Assembly: GCA_905250075.1 (NCBI GenBank)
Contig: CAJNOP010000176.1
Coordinates: 9,944-73,943, forward strand
Source: Rotaria sp. Silwood1
Taxonomy: Eukaryota; Rotifera; Eurotatoria; Philodinida; Philodinidae
DNA length: 64,000 bases
Direction: 5' to 3'
Position numbers and translations under genes: made by a program. Positions 31,319-44,600 of this stretch are shown here, piece by piece. The notes beneath the pieces were generated by a model. The model saw nothing but the letters and a program-made list of their open reading frames with translations, was not told the DNA's origin and made no database searches. The first letter of the stretch is position 1. Every line of letters starts with the position of its first letter.

Positions 31319-32173
31319 AATGAGCTTTCATTAAACAGATTAGCGAATAAACCATCAATGCTTCATCAAATCCTTTATTGACACCCTAATTCAATGACGA
31401 GAACAGCATCGTCATAGTGAGAAAAATCGATGCATCTTTAATAGTGATCCACTATATCATTGCTGTGAAGTCAAGCAAATACATGAAATGTCATCCGAAA
31501 GTATTCTAATAGTGATTATAAAAATGCTTCTAAGAGTGAATATTATGTACAAATGATGGAGATTGTATCATTATAAGGTATTACATTGCAGAAAGGCTGT
31601 TAGTGCAATTCCTACAAGCTTACAATACGAAATACGATCTAGCTTTTTTTAACCAATGATAACGAGATATTTACAAATCAGAAAAGAGAAAATCAGTGGT
31701 AGTCGAATATCTCCATAATAATAATTAGCTAGAGAGCTGTGTTTTTTTTTTGATCGATAGCCCTATAGGGAGAAAGTAAATTGTGTGCCGGAACACAAAT
31801 TTTCGAACGCTTTCTCATGAAATTTGAGAGTTTTTCGAAAAAAAACGAAAACTAAGGGTTTTATACGGCTGAATTTTGACCTCTAATTATTGTAAACAAT
31901 AAACTCGACTGATATCATCATTCAAACAAAAAATTGCACCTTTCTAGGATGTCTAGCGAGCGTTTCAGATGATTATTTCTGACTTTCCAAGCACGAGAGT
32001 TTCATTAGAGACATTGTGAGTCACTTCAGTACTCAAAATGATGTCCATTCAGATAGCTCCCTTGTTATAATGTTGCCTATTTTCCAGTAAAACATTTTAC
32101 CATCGTATTTATCACAGCTAGACTATGTGATAGAGAAATTGTTCAGAAGTATTAGAATCAGTTCATGTCATAT

Positions 32174-32227
32174 AGGATGTGGATGAATGTTGGGGACGGA
32201 CTTCTCTTCACCTTCACCCATATCCTA
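32174..32227. repeat. TGTGGG-type hairpin 10 (short, arms extended)
   Basis: ATAGGATGTGGATGAATG and the inverse CACCTTCACCCATATCCTAT pair through the flanking ATAGGAT as well as the GTGG core. The loop is about 15 nt. Confidence 0.55.
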
Positions 32228-33739
32228 TTAAAAATTTTTCTAAAAACATTACTGTGATCAATGAAGAAAAATCTATCCTCGCACTCATAACTGAGATTAA
32301 AAATTTGACCTCATTTGTGGATTAACCTATAGCTAAGTTTCATCAGAATGACAGAAAACCCGATCAATAGAAAATATCAGTTCTGATTGGTTTGGACAGA
32401 CAAACATACATACATATTTCAAATGTAAGACTCTTTCTTTCAGAAAATGGAATATTTGATTCATTCATGAATTTTAATATGAAATACAACGATGTTTATT
32501 TTTTCAAAAATTATATCAAATCAAACTCATTTTCATTTGGTCAAGACTCATTCATTCCAAGTTTCTAATAAATTTCAATGTGAAAAGGAAACAACCAAAA
32601 TCAATCTTCATCGTAGTTTGAGTAAGTGTTAGTATGCCAACATTCAAATCTTATGTTGTCTTAATATTAAAAAAAACGATTGTGTTTAGTTGAACACAAA
32701 AATGAAAAAAAGAGATTGTTCTAGACCATGCTGACTATAACGAAGTTGTTAGTTGGATGTGACTAAATAGATACTAATTGCATTATTTCGGATAGTTTAT
32801 AATTTGAATAAGATTATCTATAATAATCTAGTAAGCATTCTTTTTCTTCAGAGAGAATTGTTAATTAAATATTCGATATAAGCTATGGATATTCGTTTGA
32901 TTTTTAATCTTTTTCTGATGTCAAAGAATTCATAGAATTCAATTAAATATTAATAATCATTATGATTTTATATTTCATGATTAAATGAAAAAATAATTTT
33001 GTTTAAATAAAATATCAATAAATCGAAGGACTAAAATTTGTTTAAATTAGTAAGTCCTATTAACATATATAATAATATTTTTTCAATTTCTGTTCATTTT
33101 ACGAATATTTTTTAATTGTTGGTTATTTTCATATCGCATTGATTTTCGATAAGATTACTCTTCACTGATTATGTTTCAAATCTATTATCGATTCAGTCAA
33201 TTTATCAGAGAAAAGGAGAAATGATTTATCTATTCATCTAATTATAAAAGCTACTCGACAATATATATTCATAAATAATTAACAAATATCTCTCTGATAG
33301 TTTGTATTTACCATTGAAATAAAATCAAAGCTAATATCGAAACATATTGACAAAAATATTTCAAAATAAAACATTTTATGAATAAATCAAACTTTTCCTC
33401 ATTATCAATTCAACCATCATCAATACAGTTTCTCAGCATTTTTTTATCTATAAAGGGATAATAACATTTTATATTTTTATTAAACAAAGCAAGATTATAT
33501 ATAATTGATTTGGGAAAAAACAGAAACAAAAAAAAACACAAGAATCTATTGAGATTGTTCTAAAAAAAAAGATCTATTTGAAACTTGATTAAAATAAAAA
33601 TGGATATCTATTCGAAAACATGAAAGAGGCTTGACTAGAATAAAAACAAAAAGATGAAGAATTAAAATGAAAAACAAAAATAAGAAGAAATAAAAACCTG
33701 TGATATAAAACAAAATGTATTTGTCAATATAAATGATCA

Positions 33740-34095
33740 TTAAGTTTCTTTTGATGATATTCGTTCAGCTTTTTTATCAACTGGACCTTCTTGTTGAGAT
33801 ATTTCTTGTTCAAAATCATCTTCAGCTCGATTTACATTTTGTTGACGTTGATCTTATTAAAAAAAAAAGTCTTTTTAAATTATTTTTTCAAAAAATAAAA
33901 AAAAACTGCTACTTTACTTTTTTTTTCATCTTTTGATGGTTTATTTTTTTCGGTAGATTTCGACGATGTACCAGGACTTTTTTCAGAAGATGGTTTGTTA
34001 AAAACCATATTTGTCATAGTTAAATTTTGACAAGGAATATATTTCATATAAAACGATCTGCTTCTCAAAAACGGACGAATTAATTTAACAAGCAT
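33740..34095 (-). CDS. Small 96-residue protein with possible mitochondrial presequence
   Basis: Exon 1 is 34095-33918 and exon 2 is 33852-33740, joined in frame across a 65-nt GT-AG intron. The total of 291 nt is an exact multiple of three. The first ~35 residues (MLVKLIRPFLRSRSFYMKY...) are basic, amphipathic and free of acidic residues, as in mitochondrial presequences. The rest is Ser/Lys-rich and then acidic (AEDDFEQEISQQEGPVDKKAER), probably disordered or helical. I recognise no family. The reasons to call it real are the in-phase intron, the sensible amino-acid order and codon use like its neighbours. An upstream in-frame ATG at 34161 is possible but would add a hydrophobic stretch. 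Confidence 0.5.
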
Positions 34096-36981
34096 ATTTG
34101 TTTTAGTTTTTTTTATCTCTACGAAAAATAAAATAAAATAAATAAGTTCGGCACAAATCACGATAAATATTATAAATATATGTAGGTAATAAGTTTACTG
34201 TATATGATAATTGCGTTTTATTTTATCCAGGCGAAAAACAAACAAATCTGAATGGTTTGAGGGTTTAACGAATACATAATTTGTCGCTGATAAATAAAAT
34301 TTTGATTTGATAGACGAAGATATTCAGGTTTCTGTTTGATTGAAAAAAAGACATATGAAATAAACTTTTAATAAATCGAAAATTTTCTCTGATGAATTGA
34401 GTAATTTAAAAGAGATCAATGGCGAACTGATACTTTTAAGTACAAAAAAAAAATCATTGTAGACAGTAGAATACATACAAACATCTGAGATGAAGTCGAT
34501 GATAAAGAAAAGATCGGCACGCTGTTCATCATAATCAATAATAATAAAAAAAATCTGTATTGATACTGTCTCACTGTCGAGATTCAGCTAAACTTTTATT
34601 TCAAAATAATTTTAAAGCATAATTCGAATATTTATTATACTTCTAGTTAAATTAATTTTTAGAATTATTTTTATTTTATTGATTTGACCAAGTGTTTAAC
34701 AAAGTTTTAGAGAAAATTTGTCAATGATTTAAAAGAAAAATATTCTTGCAAGTCTATGCCAAGATATAAATCAGAATTTTAGCTGCCTGCTATTCATAAG
34801 CATCAAAACTGTTGAAGCTTCGTCTTAACTTGATACTTCACGATAGTACATTTTTTTATGCCTTGATCGCTATTGATTGATACAAATTATATTTTTCTTT
34901 GATGTGTATTGGTCATTGTGTCTATTTCCACATCGAATTTATATTTTGATTTTGATAAGAGAAAATAATAGTTCAACATAAGAATGTTTAATGAGATTTT
35001 TAATATTCAAAAGTGTTATATATTGATCATCTCACTTCCTGACAACAACGACAATTATTTATATTCGAAATTTTATCATTAAAATATTTTTTTATGCAAG
35101 ACCAAAGACGATGTAATCATATTTCGAGTTTGTATAAATGGGTGGGTGTGGGTGGGATGAGTTCGGTGTGGGTACCAATGTACAATTTGGAACCACCCAC
35201 CCACACCCATGCACACACACCCAGTTAGAAAAGTATGATTCGATTAGATTTCGGTCTCCACTCTGAACAAGTTGTAGAAGATAAGTAAAAATAATAACAA
35301 GGAAGTATCATGTAGAATCAATATGACAACGCAGAATAGAAATCGATAAAGCCGTAAAACTTGCTTGCAGTAGATGCAACAGAATAAACTCATGGGGCGT
35401 CTCAATGACAAAGAAAAATTAACCGATTGGATGAAATGAAGCTAGTTATGAACATCAATTTCATATTTATTGGTAATCTTTCTAATGTTAGAAATCCGCT
35501 TAATAAACTATTCAATCAAAATCAACCATACCATGTTGATTACAATGGTGCTTTTTTTTCCAACGTTTTCAAGTATTTTGTATGTCAGACAGGTCTGTTA
35601 TTTGTCAAATGACGAGGTTGGGATTTTTGCATGATGGCAATACTTTATGCTCCATTTCAGTCTGCTTTCGCCTCCGTTGTCTTTTTCAATTCTTTTCAAT
35701 TTCGAACTAAAGTAGAAAGGACTGCCTATAACAACATTATAACATTCAAGGGAGTCAGCGAAAGACGGCTGATTGTAAACAAGTAAAAAACTTCACTTTA
35801 TAGGAAGTATATTCATTCGTCTGTGTATTTTTGTAAATATAATTGTAGGATACTAGACGATCATAAACACTCTAAAACTTGCATTATATTTTATTTTATT
35901 TTTGAATAAATGAGATTTAATTGAATATGAATAGCAGACACCATTCCTGTAGGATGATGCGAAGTTGATTACTTCCAATGTCATTACTATTTTTCGAATG
36001 AAATACATGTTGTAGAAGATCCTATGCATTCACATTATTTCTTTAATACAAAGAAGCACAAAAAACTGTTTCCTTGCTGTTGATTCGAATTACAGATTTT
36101 GAAAATCATTTACATTATAACAAAAAAGAAGATTTTCAATTAGAATCGACTTATCTTTGCGTAATAAATGCTAGAACATATCAATCTTTTAAAATTATCT
36201 GGTATAAATACGAAAATTAAAATTAAGAATATGCTTTTCTGAATCTACTTGACTATGATAATGCCTTATAATCATTAAAAGTTGATAAGAATAGAATACA
36301 AATTTCAAGTAAACCTCAAAAGATTTTGTCATGAGTCTAGCGAACATAATTATGTAGAGAAATACAAAAAAAGAATCAAAATTTATATAATTGATAAAGG
36401 TATGAATTTAATTGCAAGCATTCAAATAAGAGCTTCATTGTCCTATCACTGATAATGACTTCGTGACTTCTACTCTCATGATCAGTGTACACAACAGAGT
36501 GGATAAGATTTGGATGACAGTGAAAGAAAATTCTTGTCCATGTCCACATTCGCATTTGGCAAATTGATATACCTGAAACAAATACTAAGATTGTATTATT
36601 TTGAAATAAATTTATGATTTTACTGACTATTAATATAAAGAAATTTGAAGTGTATGGAACAGGACAAATGAATAAACAGTCAACTTCTCTTTAGAAAACA
36701 ACGAACTATTGCATGATTTTCGTCTAACTAATGAAAAATAGACATATATTTACCTAATACTATGTATCCTCTAACGATGCTTAACAACTTTTATCAAGCC
36801 GGAAGTAATCTGCATCCATGAGAAAAAGTCCTCTCTTCACTCTCATTCTTTTCGAGCTGTTCTATACAACACGCGAAGATGACAGCAATGTTTGATCTAA
36901 CGTAAATTGTAATCGATTGAGAAATGTAATTATTAGTTATGTTATTAGACTAAAAGATAATGTTTGAAAAAAAAGACTTTA
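34096..36981. other. Intergenic, no gene seen
   Basis: 2.9 kb of AT-rich sequence. Apart from hairpin 11 (35137-35222) I find no repeat, and the short frames here show no family or splice support. Confidence 0.45.
35137..35222. repeat. TGTGGG-type hairpin 11
   Basis: GGGTGGGTGTGGGTGGG ... GGTGTGGGTACC, a loop around AATGTACAATT, then GGAACCACCCACCCACACCC. The arms match well, including the inner GGTACC/GGAACC region. Confidence 0.82.
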
Positions 36982-37764
36982 CTACATAATTACTAAAATA
37001 TTAATCAATAAAATAAGCATAAATAAAATTTGTTTAATTGATGTCGATTGCATGGATGCAATATTTGAACTAGTACTAATTGTCTTGTTTTGACGATATG
37101 AGATTTCAGTATCTTTAGGATTGGAACATAATGTTCGATTTTGAGTATCTATATTACAAGCACGTACATTCATTGTATGAGTTATACCCGCTACATAATC
37201 TTTGTTCATTACATAAGATAATTTAGTATTTTTCAAAGGAGGTTTTACTTCAACTCCATCAACAGTCACTCGATATTCATCAATCGGACCTTGAGGAAAA
37301 GCTGGAGGTTTCCATTTTAATTGAAGACGTTGACCATTCAATAAAAATTCAACATTAAGAGGTGATGATGGTCGAAAAACATCAGTATGTGTAGCGTAAG
37401 TTTTCGTAGTCATTACTTCCGAACAATTAATATTAAATGAATACCATGTATATGGCTGTAAGTTCTTAATATGAACCGAACCTCGTGTAGTATTTGGAAA
37501 AAATTCTACAGGAACTAAACTGCCTGTTTTATTTGTTTGTACATGGCATGAACATGAAGAAAAACAATTTGATAATTCAACATTGAGGCTATATTAATTC
37601 AAACTGGTATTAAAATGAAAATATAATATAAGTGAATTCACTTACAAAATACTATCGTTAGTAATCGTTGGTGTATTAAAAAGTGTAGCAGAGAATGTAA
37701 TAATCTCTGCCGTATTTAAAATGTGAATATTATAAATTACTAGAATGAGAATCAATAGACACAT
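36982..37764 (-). CDS. Secreted or membrane-anchored fibronectin type III protein
   Basis: Exon 1 is 37764-37646 and exon 2 is 37588-36982. The 57-nt intron keeps the frame, giving 726 nt and 241 residues. The first ~18 residues (MCLLILILVIYNIHIL) form a signal peptide. A cysteine-containing extracellular segment follows (NCFSSCSCHVQ) that reads like the end of one Ig/FN3-type fold. A full fibronectin III domain comes next (PSSPLNVEF ... LQLKWKPPAFPQGPIDEYRV ... MNVRACN). A Ser/Thr spacer leads to a C-terminal hydrophobic tail (ILFMLILLINILVIM) with nothing after it, as in GPI-anchored or tail-anchored proteins. The role is unknown; cell-surface adhesion or recognition is plausible. The gene is divergent from HYDIN across a 0.9-kb gap. 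Confidence 0.78.
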
Positions 37765-38673
37765 TTATATTGTATGCATACACAATAATTAATTTTATAA
37801 TGAAAAATGCCGCTTTTTATCAAAGTAAGATTCTTTTGACAATATACAAGAAAACATTCATTATTGATGCAATGTGTAGTACGTCATTCATATCGTCTTT
37901 CTTCCTTCGATTATTGTTTCTCTGTGGCAATACTCTCGAGAACGTGAAGTCAGAAAATATACTCGTTCAAACGTGATAATAAAAACTCATGATCAAATCT
38001 GAATGATATAATTTCTTATTAGATACATTCTGTCTATAGTGTATTCCAGAACAACTCGAAGCACCTTCATTGTAACATATTACTTTTCTCTTCAGTTCAT
38101 TTTTTAAATTAAACATTGTTACTATGATATTTTTTAACAAATTTTTCAAACATGTTACTTTTCATTCCTTTTCTTTGTTTAAAAAGTAAGACAGATATAG
38201 ATCTTGTCGATAATCGACATTCAAAGCTTTTCAAAATGCATTGCAGTCAAGGATGTTTGAATTGCTTTCAAATAGAATGTTTGTATGATGAAATAACATT
38301 ATATTTCTCGTCTCATAACAGTCAAATCTTAAAGTTGATGTGTCATACCACTTCAAATTTGAGTATGTTTCGTTGGTAATTATTGCAAGGTTGTATTATG
38401 TATGAATAACAATCAGCAATTAATTAAAAACTAAATTATTGTTACTAATTTTTCAAGATTATGTAATAAAATTATCTTTTAATGATTCAATTAAATTTGT
38501 AACGTAGATATGATGATGTTTAGTGACATCTCTTCATGCTTTGCTTTTCTAACCAACATAGAAACGATCGTCATCGTTACTCATGTACAAAACATAATTG
38601 ATGGATGAATTCTTTTCTTATTGTTAAATTCATTTCTATATTCATAGATCTTCTAGAAACATATCAATAAACG
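37765..38673. promoter_or_regulatory. Divergent intergenic region between the FN3 gene and HYDIN
   Basis: 909 nt separate the two start codons. Whatever drives transcription of both genes should lie here, but I cannot point to a specific promoter element. Short frames in it have no family support. Confidence 0.35.
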
Positions 38674-41600
38674 ATGTTATTTGATCAAAAAACTAATATT
38701 GATACTGGTGGTGCACCATTATCATTACCAGTTAATTATGAAAGTAAAGTGATTGCTCCAAGAAATCCAACATTAAATCGTGGTTCAAAAATTGAACCAA
38801 AAGTATGTTAACAACAAGATTTATTCGATAAAAATGCTTTTATTTTATTTTTTTTATTCTAGTTTACACCATCAACATTTTTAAAAGAAATGTCATTAGA
38901 TACTCAACAAAAATTACTTAATACAAGAGAAATGTATCTACCAAAAATAATTTCTCTATCAGATATGTCTGAAACATCATTACAAACAGTAAAATTTTTG
39001 TTTTTTAATTCAAAATTTTTTTTATTTTTTTAACATAGACATCAAAAGTTGACATTGATGAACCTCTATTTCAACCATATCCATCGGATATTACTTTTCA
39101 AAAATATGAACCATTTAATACATATGAAGTACCTTTATTACTTCGAAATAATGATAAAGTAAGATTTTTCAATAGAATATTTTATTTTTTTTTTAATGAA
39201 ACTTTAATTTTAGGTAGCAAGAGTAGTTAAAGTATCACAAGTTGACACACCATATTTCACAATTGTTGCTCCATCAAATGCATATCAAAAAGTAGCACCT
39301 GGAGTTGCCCTTGTTTTTCGTATTCAATTCAAACCGGAAGAACAACGAGTATTTATTGATTTGCTTTTTTTTTTTGAAAATAAACTAGAAAACAATTTTT
39401 TTTTAGGATTATGCACATGAAATTTTAGTAGCAACTGAGCGTGAAAAATTTCTTATACCAATACGAGCTATTGGTGCTCGAGCTATTTTAGATTTTCCTG
39501 ATTCTATTACATTTCCAACAACAGCTGTAAAAAGTACAAATATGAGTAAAGTTTTATTTGTTCGAAATATTGGTAATCGTGAAGCTCGTTTTGTTTTACA
39601 AATAAATAAGTAAATAAAGAAGTTTTTTTAATTTCCCAAAAAAAAAAAATAATTTTTTGTTTAATATAGACCATTTCATGTTTCACCTGAAAATGGTCTT
39701 TTACCTGTTGGTGAAAGTATGCAAGTAACTATTGATTTTAATCCAATTGTAAATGGTGAAATAAAAGATGAACTTGTTATAATTTATGATACTGGTTTGT
39801 TATTATCTTAAAAAAAAATTTTCAATTTTTTTGTTTTTTTGTTTTTTAGGAGAAAAAGTTTATGTTAATGTATATGGTGTTGCACAAGATATAAATGTTC
39901 GATTAGAAAAAAGATCTGTTCATTTTGAAAATACATACTTAGAAATGATTAATCAACGTACTGTAACATTATCAAATCGTAGTGATCAATTAGTTCATTT
40001 TCAATGGAAACAATATGCTACAGAACGTGAAGAAGAACAACAAAAATTACGACAACTTCATGCATTATCAGAAGAAGAAGTTAATGCATTACAAAAACTA
40101 AATGGTAAATAGATTTTTTTTTATTAGTTCTACTATATTAGCTTACAAAAAAAAAAGAGTTCATGTTCCTATCTATTAAATTTTTGATTTAAACTTGTTC
40201 TAAATGAACAATATTGAATTTTTTTTTTTGTTTTAGTTAATACTAATGAATCTCCATCAGCTGGTCCATTTGATTTTGGTGTATTAATTCAACGTACATT
40301 TATTAATCATCGTCGTCAATTAACAAATGAATCTTATTTATTTAATCATCCAAATTTTCGTATTGATCCACTTGAAGGTGATATATGGCCAGGTGGTAAT
40401 TTAGATATTCAAGTTTTATTTAAACCAAATGAAGCACATAAATATGAACAAACAGCATGGCTTGATGTTGTTGGTCGTGAACAACGTTTACCATTAACAT
40501 TAACAGGTGATGGTGATGGTGCAAAATTAGAAGCATCATTTCAAACATTAGATATTGGTTGTGTTTATGTTGGTTCAACACATCTTTATGAAGTTGTTTT
40601 AGCTAATAAAGGTTTTATTGAAGCACGTTATCATATACGTAATTCAAATTCTACATTTGGTTCATGTTTTCAATTTGATCCATCATCTAGTACAATATCA
40701 ATTGAAAATTATCAAGCTATACAAATAACATTTCATAGTGAACAACTTGGACAATTTAATGAAATATTTAATGTTGAAATAGAAGGTAATCCACAAAAAT
40801 TACCAATAACAATATCTGGACAAGTTATTGGACCAACATTTTATTTTGATCAAGCACAATTAAAATTTGGTCTTGTTTCATATGGTTTTCAAACAACATT
40901 AATATGTCATTTATATAATACATCACTTGTACCAATGCCATTTAAATTACATATTGATCAAGATAAAAATAAAAAAATTAATCTTGTTTCATTTGATGAT
41001 GATGAAGATGAAGAAGATGAAGATATAATAAATAATAATGAATTTCAAATAAGACCATCACGTGGAATAATTCCACCACAAAGTGATACAAAAATTTATG
41101 TCGATTTTATACCAAAATCAATTCAAAAATATGATACATTTTTACAAGTTGATGTAGATGGTGTTGGAAATAATATTTTTTCATTACCAATTACAGCTAA
41201 GTATGTATTTGACCTTGAAAATCGAATTTCAAGGTGATAATAACGAAAGAATGTTTTTCAATTGATCAATTGTTTTTTTTTTTAAAACGAAACGTTAGAT
41301 TTTCATATGTTTAGTTTTTGTAAGGAATATGGAAACAAAAAAAAAAACTTCATTGATTATTCAAATATTTTAAATAAAAAAAATAACAAAATTCTATTCA
41401 TTTTTTTTTAGGAGTACTGTTCCTCGTATAACTCTTCATAATGATATACTTGATTTGGGTCGTACATTTTTAAATCATCCAAATGAACGTTATATACGTT
41501 TACAAAATTCTACAAGTCTTCCAATGCGTTATCAATTTTTATATCCTCATTCTGGATATTTACATTTTCAATCAAATGAAAGTGAAGGTGTTATTGATGC

Positions 41601-44600
41601 AAATACAACACGTGATATTCCATTAATAATAACAATTAAACAACTTGGTGATATAACAGAAAAAATTGAAATACATCGAGTTGGTGCACGTGATCCACCA
41701 TTAGAATTAGAAATAACAGCAACAGGTACAGGACCTGTTTTATTTATTGATCCAAATGAAATACGTTTTGGTACAATAAGTGTACTTGATGAACATACAC
41801 AAATATTATCATTATCAAATGAATCACCAATTCCAGCTGTATTTCGTTGTGAATTTGATAAGAAAAATTCATGTTTTTCATGTATACCTAATACAGGTAT
41901 TGTTGAACCACATACATCAATGGATGTTCGTGTTGTTGCAAAACTTAATGATCGATTAAAGTAAAAAAAAAAAAAAAAAAACATCAAAATTTTCTTTTTA
42001 ATTAATAATATGTATCTTTTTTTTTTTTGATTTAATTAGATTTAATGAAGAATTAATTATCTATGTTGATCATAGTTCACCACGTACAATACTTGTTACA
42101 GCACAAGGTACAGGTGCATTAATTGTACCTGATATTCCAATATTTCCATCACTTAATTTGGGTTCACGTTTTGTTGGTACATCAATTGTACAACGAATAC
42201 ATTTTACAAATAAAGGACGTCGTCAATTGGCTGTTCATTTTATACCTGCTGGTGATACAACAGCAGCATATGGTGTACAAAGAAAAGCAAAAGTTAATAA
42301 TAATAAAGAAACTGAATCAAATCGTTCATTAGAACAAGCATTTCGTCTTGAACCTGAACGATTAGAATTTGCACCAGGTGAAACACGTTTATTAACTGTA
42401 ACAGGTTTTGCAGTACAACCAAAAATTGTTGATGAAATATTTACATGTTTAGCTATAATTGGTCGTTCAACAGGTCGTGATAAATTACTTTCATTAAAAA
42501 TTCATTGTGAATTTGTTGAACCATTAATGTCATTTTCTAAAACTGATCTTTATTTTCGTGTTGAATATAATGAACAAACAATAATAGATGGTTTACGTAC
42601 ACCAATATCATCTGAATTAACATTTTCAAATATATCAGCTATTGATTTAACTGCTAATCTTCGTGTAAAACATCCATTTTTATTAAAAAATGATTCCAAT
42701 GATGATTCAAGTTCAACAACACCATTGGATAGTACTGATGAAACAACACCAGATATACCACCAGGTTTTACATTAACAAAAAAAATTAAAATATTAACTG
42801 GAATGAGTTATTCGGAACTTATTTATTTTGATCCAAGTGCAAATACAAAAGAATTATCATGGAAATGTGATGAACAATTAGTTTTTACCTATGAAGAACA
42901 TGCTTTTAATGTAAGTTTAATTCTTTTTAATATATGATATTTTAATGAGAAATGAATTTCAATACAAATAACACTTGAAAATCTCATATAACTATTTCAT
43001 AAAATAGTAATAACAGCTATATTATATTTCTCTTTTTTTAATCCTCTTTAAAATTATACTAACAATTATTAATCTTTAGGATATAATTAATTTACATGGT
43101 GAAGTACATTATCCAAATTTATTAATTGAACATACAGATCTTGATTTTGGTTGTATACTTAATGGAACAGAAGTAACTCGATATGTAACAATGGTTAATG
43201 TAAGTCCATTACCTGTAAAATATCTTTGGGCATTTATTCTTGATGAAAATGATCGAAATTATTCATTTGAACCACAACCACAAACAAATATAACATCACC
43301 ACAATTAAATCAAACACAAATTCAAAGTGGACCATGGTCAGAAACTTCTGAACAACAAATTACATATGAAACAGCAAATCTTACTCCTAAACTTGAAGAA
43401 ATATTTGATATTTCACCTTTTTTTGGTTGTCTTCAACCAGGGTAAATCTAATAAAAAAAAAAACGTTTAAACTATTTATTTTTTTTTAGTGAAATCGAAA
43501 AAACTGCTATTCGTTTTTATGGTCATCCAGGTATAAAAACAGCTATTAAAGCTATATGTCAAATAGAAAATGGTCCTGTTTATGAACTTTATCTTCATGG
43601 TCAAGCATCATATATGGCATATCGTTTAAATACACATGAACTTAATTTTGGTGATGTACATTTTGATAAATCAGCAACACATACATTAACATTAACAAAT
43701 GTTGGTAGTGTACCATTAGATTTTCATTTTTTAAATTTAATAAATTTAAATAATATACAACAATATGCACATATTGATGTTGAACCTGAATCTGGTATAT
43801 GTCAACCATATACATCAACAATAATAACAATAAAATTTCTTCCAAATATACCTGAAAAATTTGAAAAAATTTTATATTTTCAAGTAGCACATTTTCAACC
43901 AGATGAAATACATTTAATTGGTACAGGAATGTTTAATCGTTTAGAAATAAATTTACCACGTTTTATTATAAATAATTCTATTGAAGAACAATTATATGAA
44001 CAAATAAAAGAAAAATCTGATGAAAAATTTCTACAAAATCAACTTGATAAACTTATTGTACAAAATTTTATACAAAAATCAAATGATATTAATCCACAAT
44101 TTGTTGAATCTATTGAACAATCAAATTTATTTCAACAATCACAACAACAACAATCAATTAATTTAAGTAATCAATCATTATCTGTATCAACAACAAGTTT
44201 ATCAAAACGTAGTATAATTAGTAAAACAATACCTATTTTACCTGATTATTTAGTTGATTTTAATTATATTATATTGGGTACTGTTCGACAACAAATAATA
44301 TATATTAAAAATCCAACAAATAATAATATTACATTTCGTTTTGATCGATTAGCATATAAAAATACAGGTTTTTCATTTGATTGTGATCATATTAAAAATT
44401 TACCACCTGGTGAAATTATTCCAATAACAATTACATTTGATCCACGTGGAGCTAATCTTGAATTAGGATCTGTAGAATGTCGAGTACCAGTTGAGGTAAA
44501 GATAATTTTACACTTAAAATTTCGTTTTTTAAATGAAAAATTGAAAGTATATTTTCTAATGATTTAAATAGAGTTACAAAAAAAAAACAAAAACTTTCGC

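Larger units (their letters stand above)
31004..33739. other. Intergenic, AT-rich, with two weak hairpins
   Basis: No gene is supported over 2.7 kb. Two short TGTGGG-type hairpins (31261-31318 and 32174-32227) are listed separately. The remainder is homopolymer-rich. Confidence 0.45.

Noticed and set aside
35427..35612. 61-codon plus-strand frame
   Set aside because: No family, no splice partners, ordinary length for chance in AT-rich DNA with few stops in this frame.
41568..41987. 139-codon antisense frame in HYDIN exon 9
   Set aside because: A shadow of HYDIN, whose exon joins in phase on both sides.
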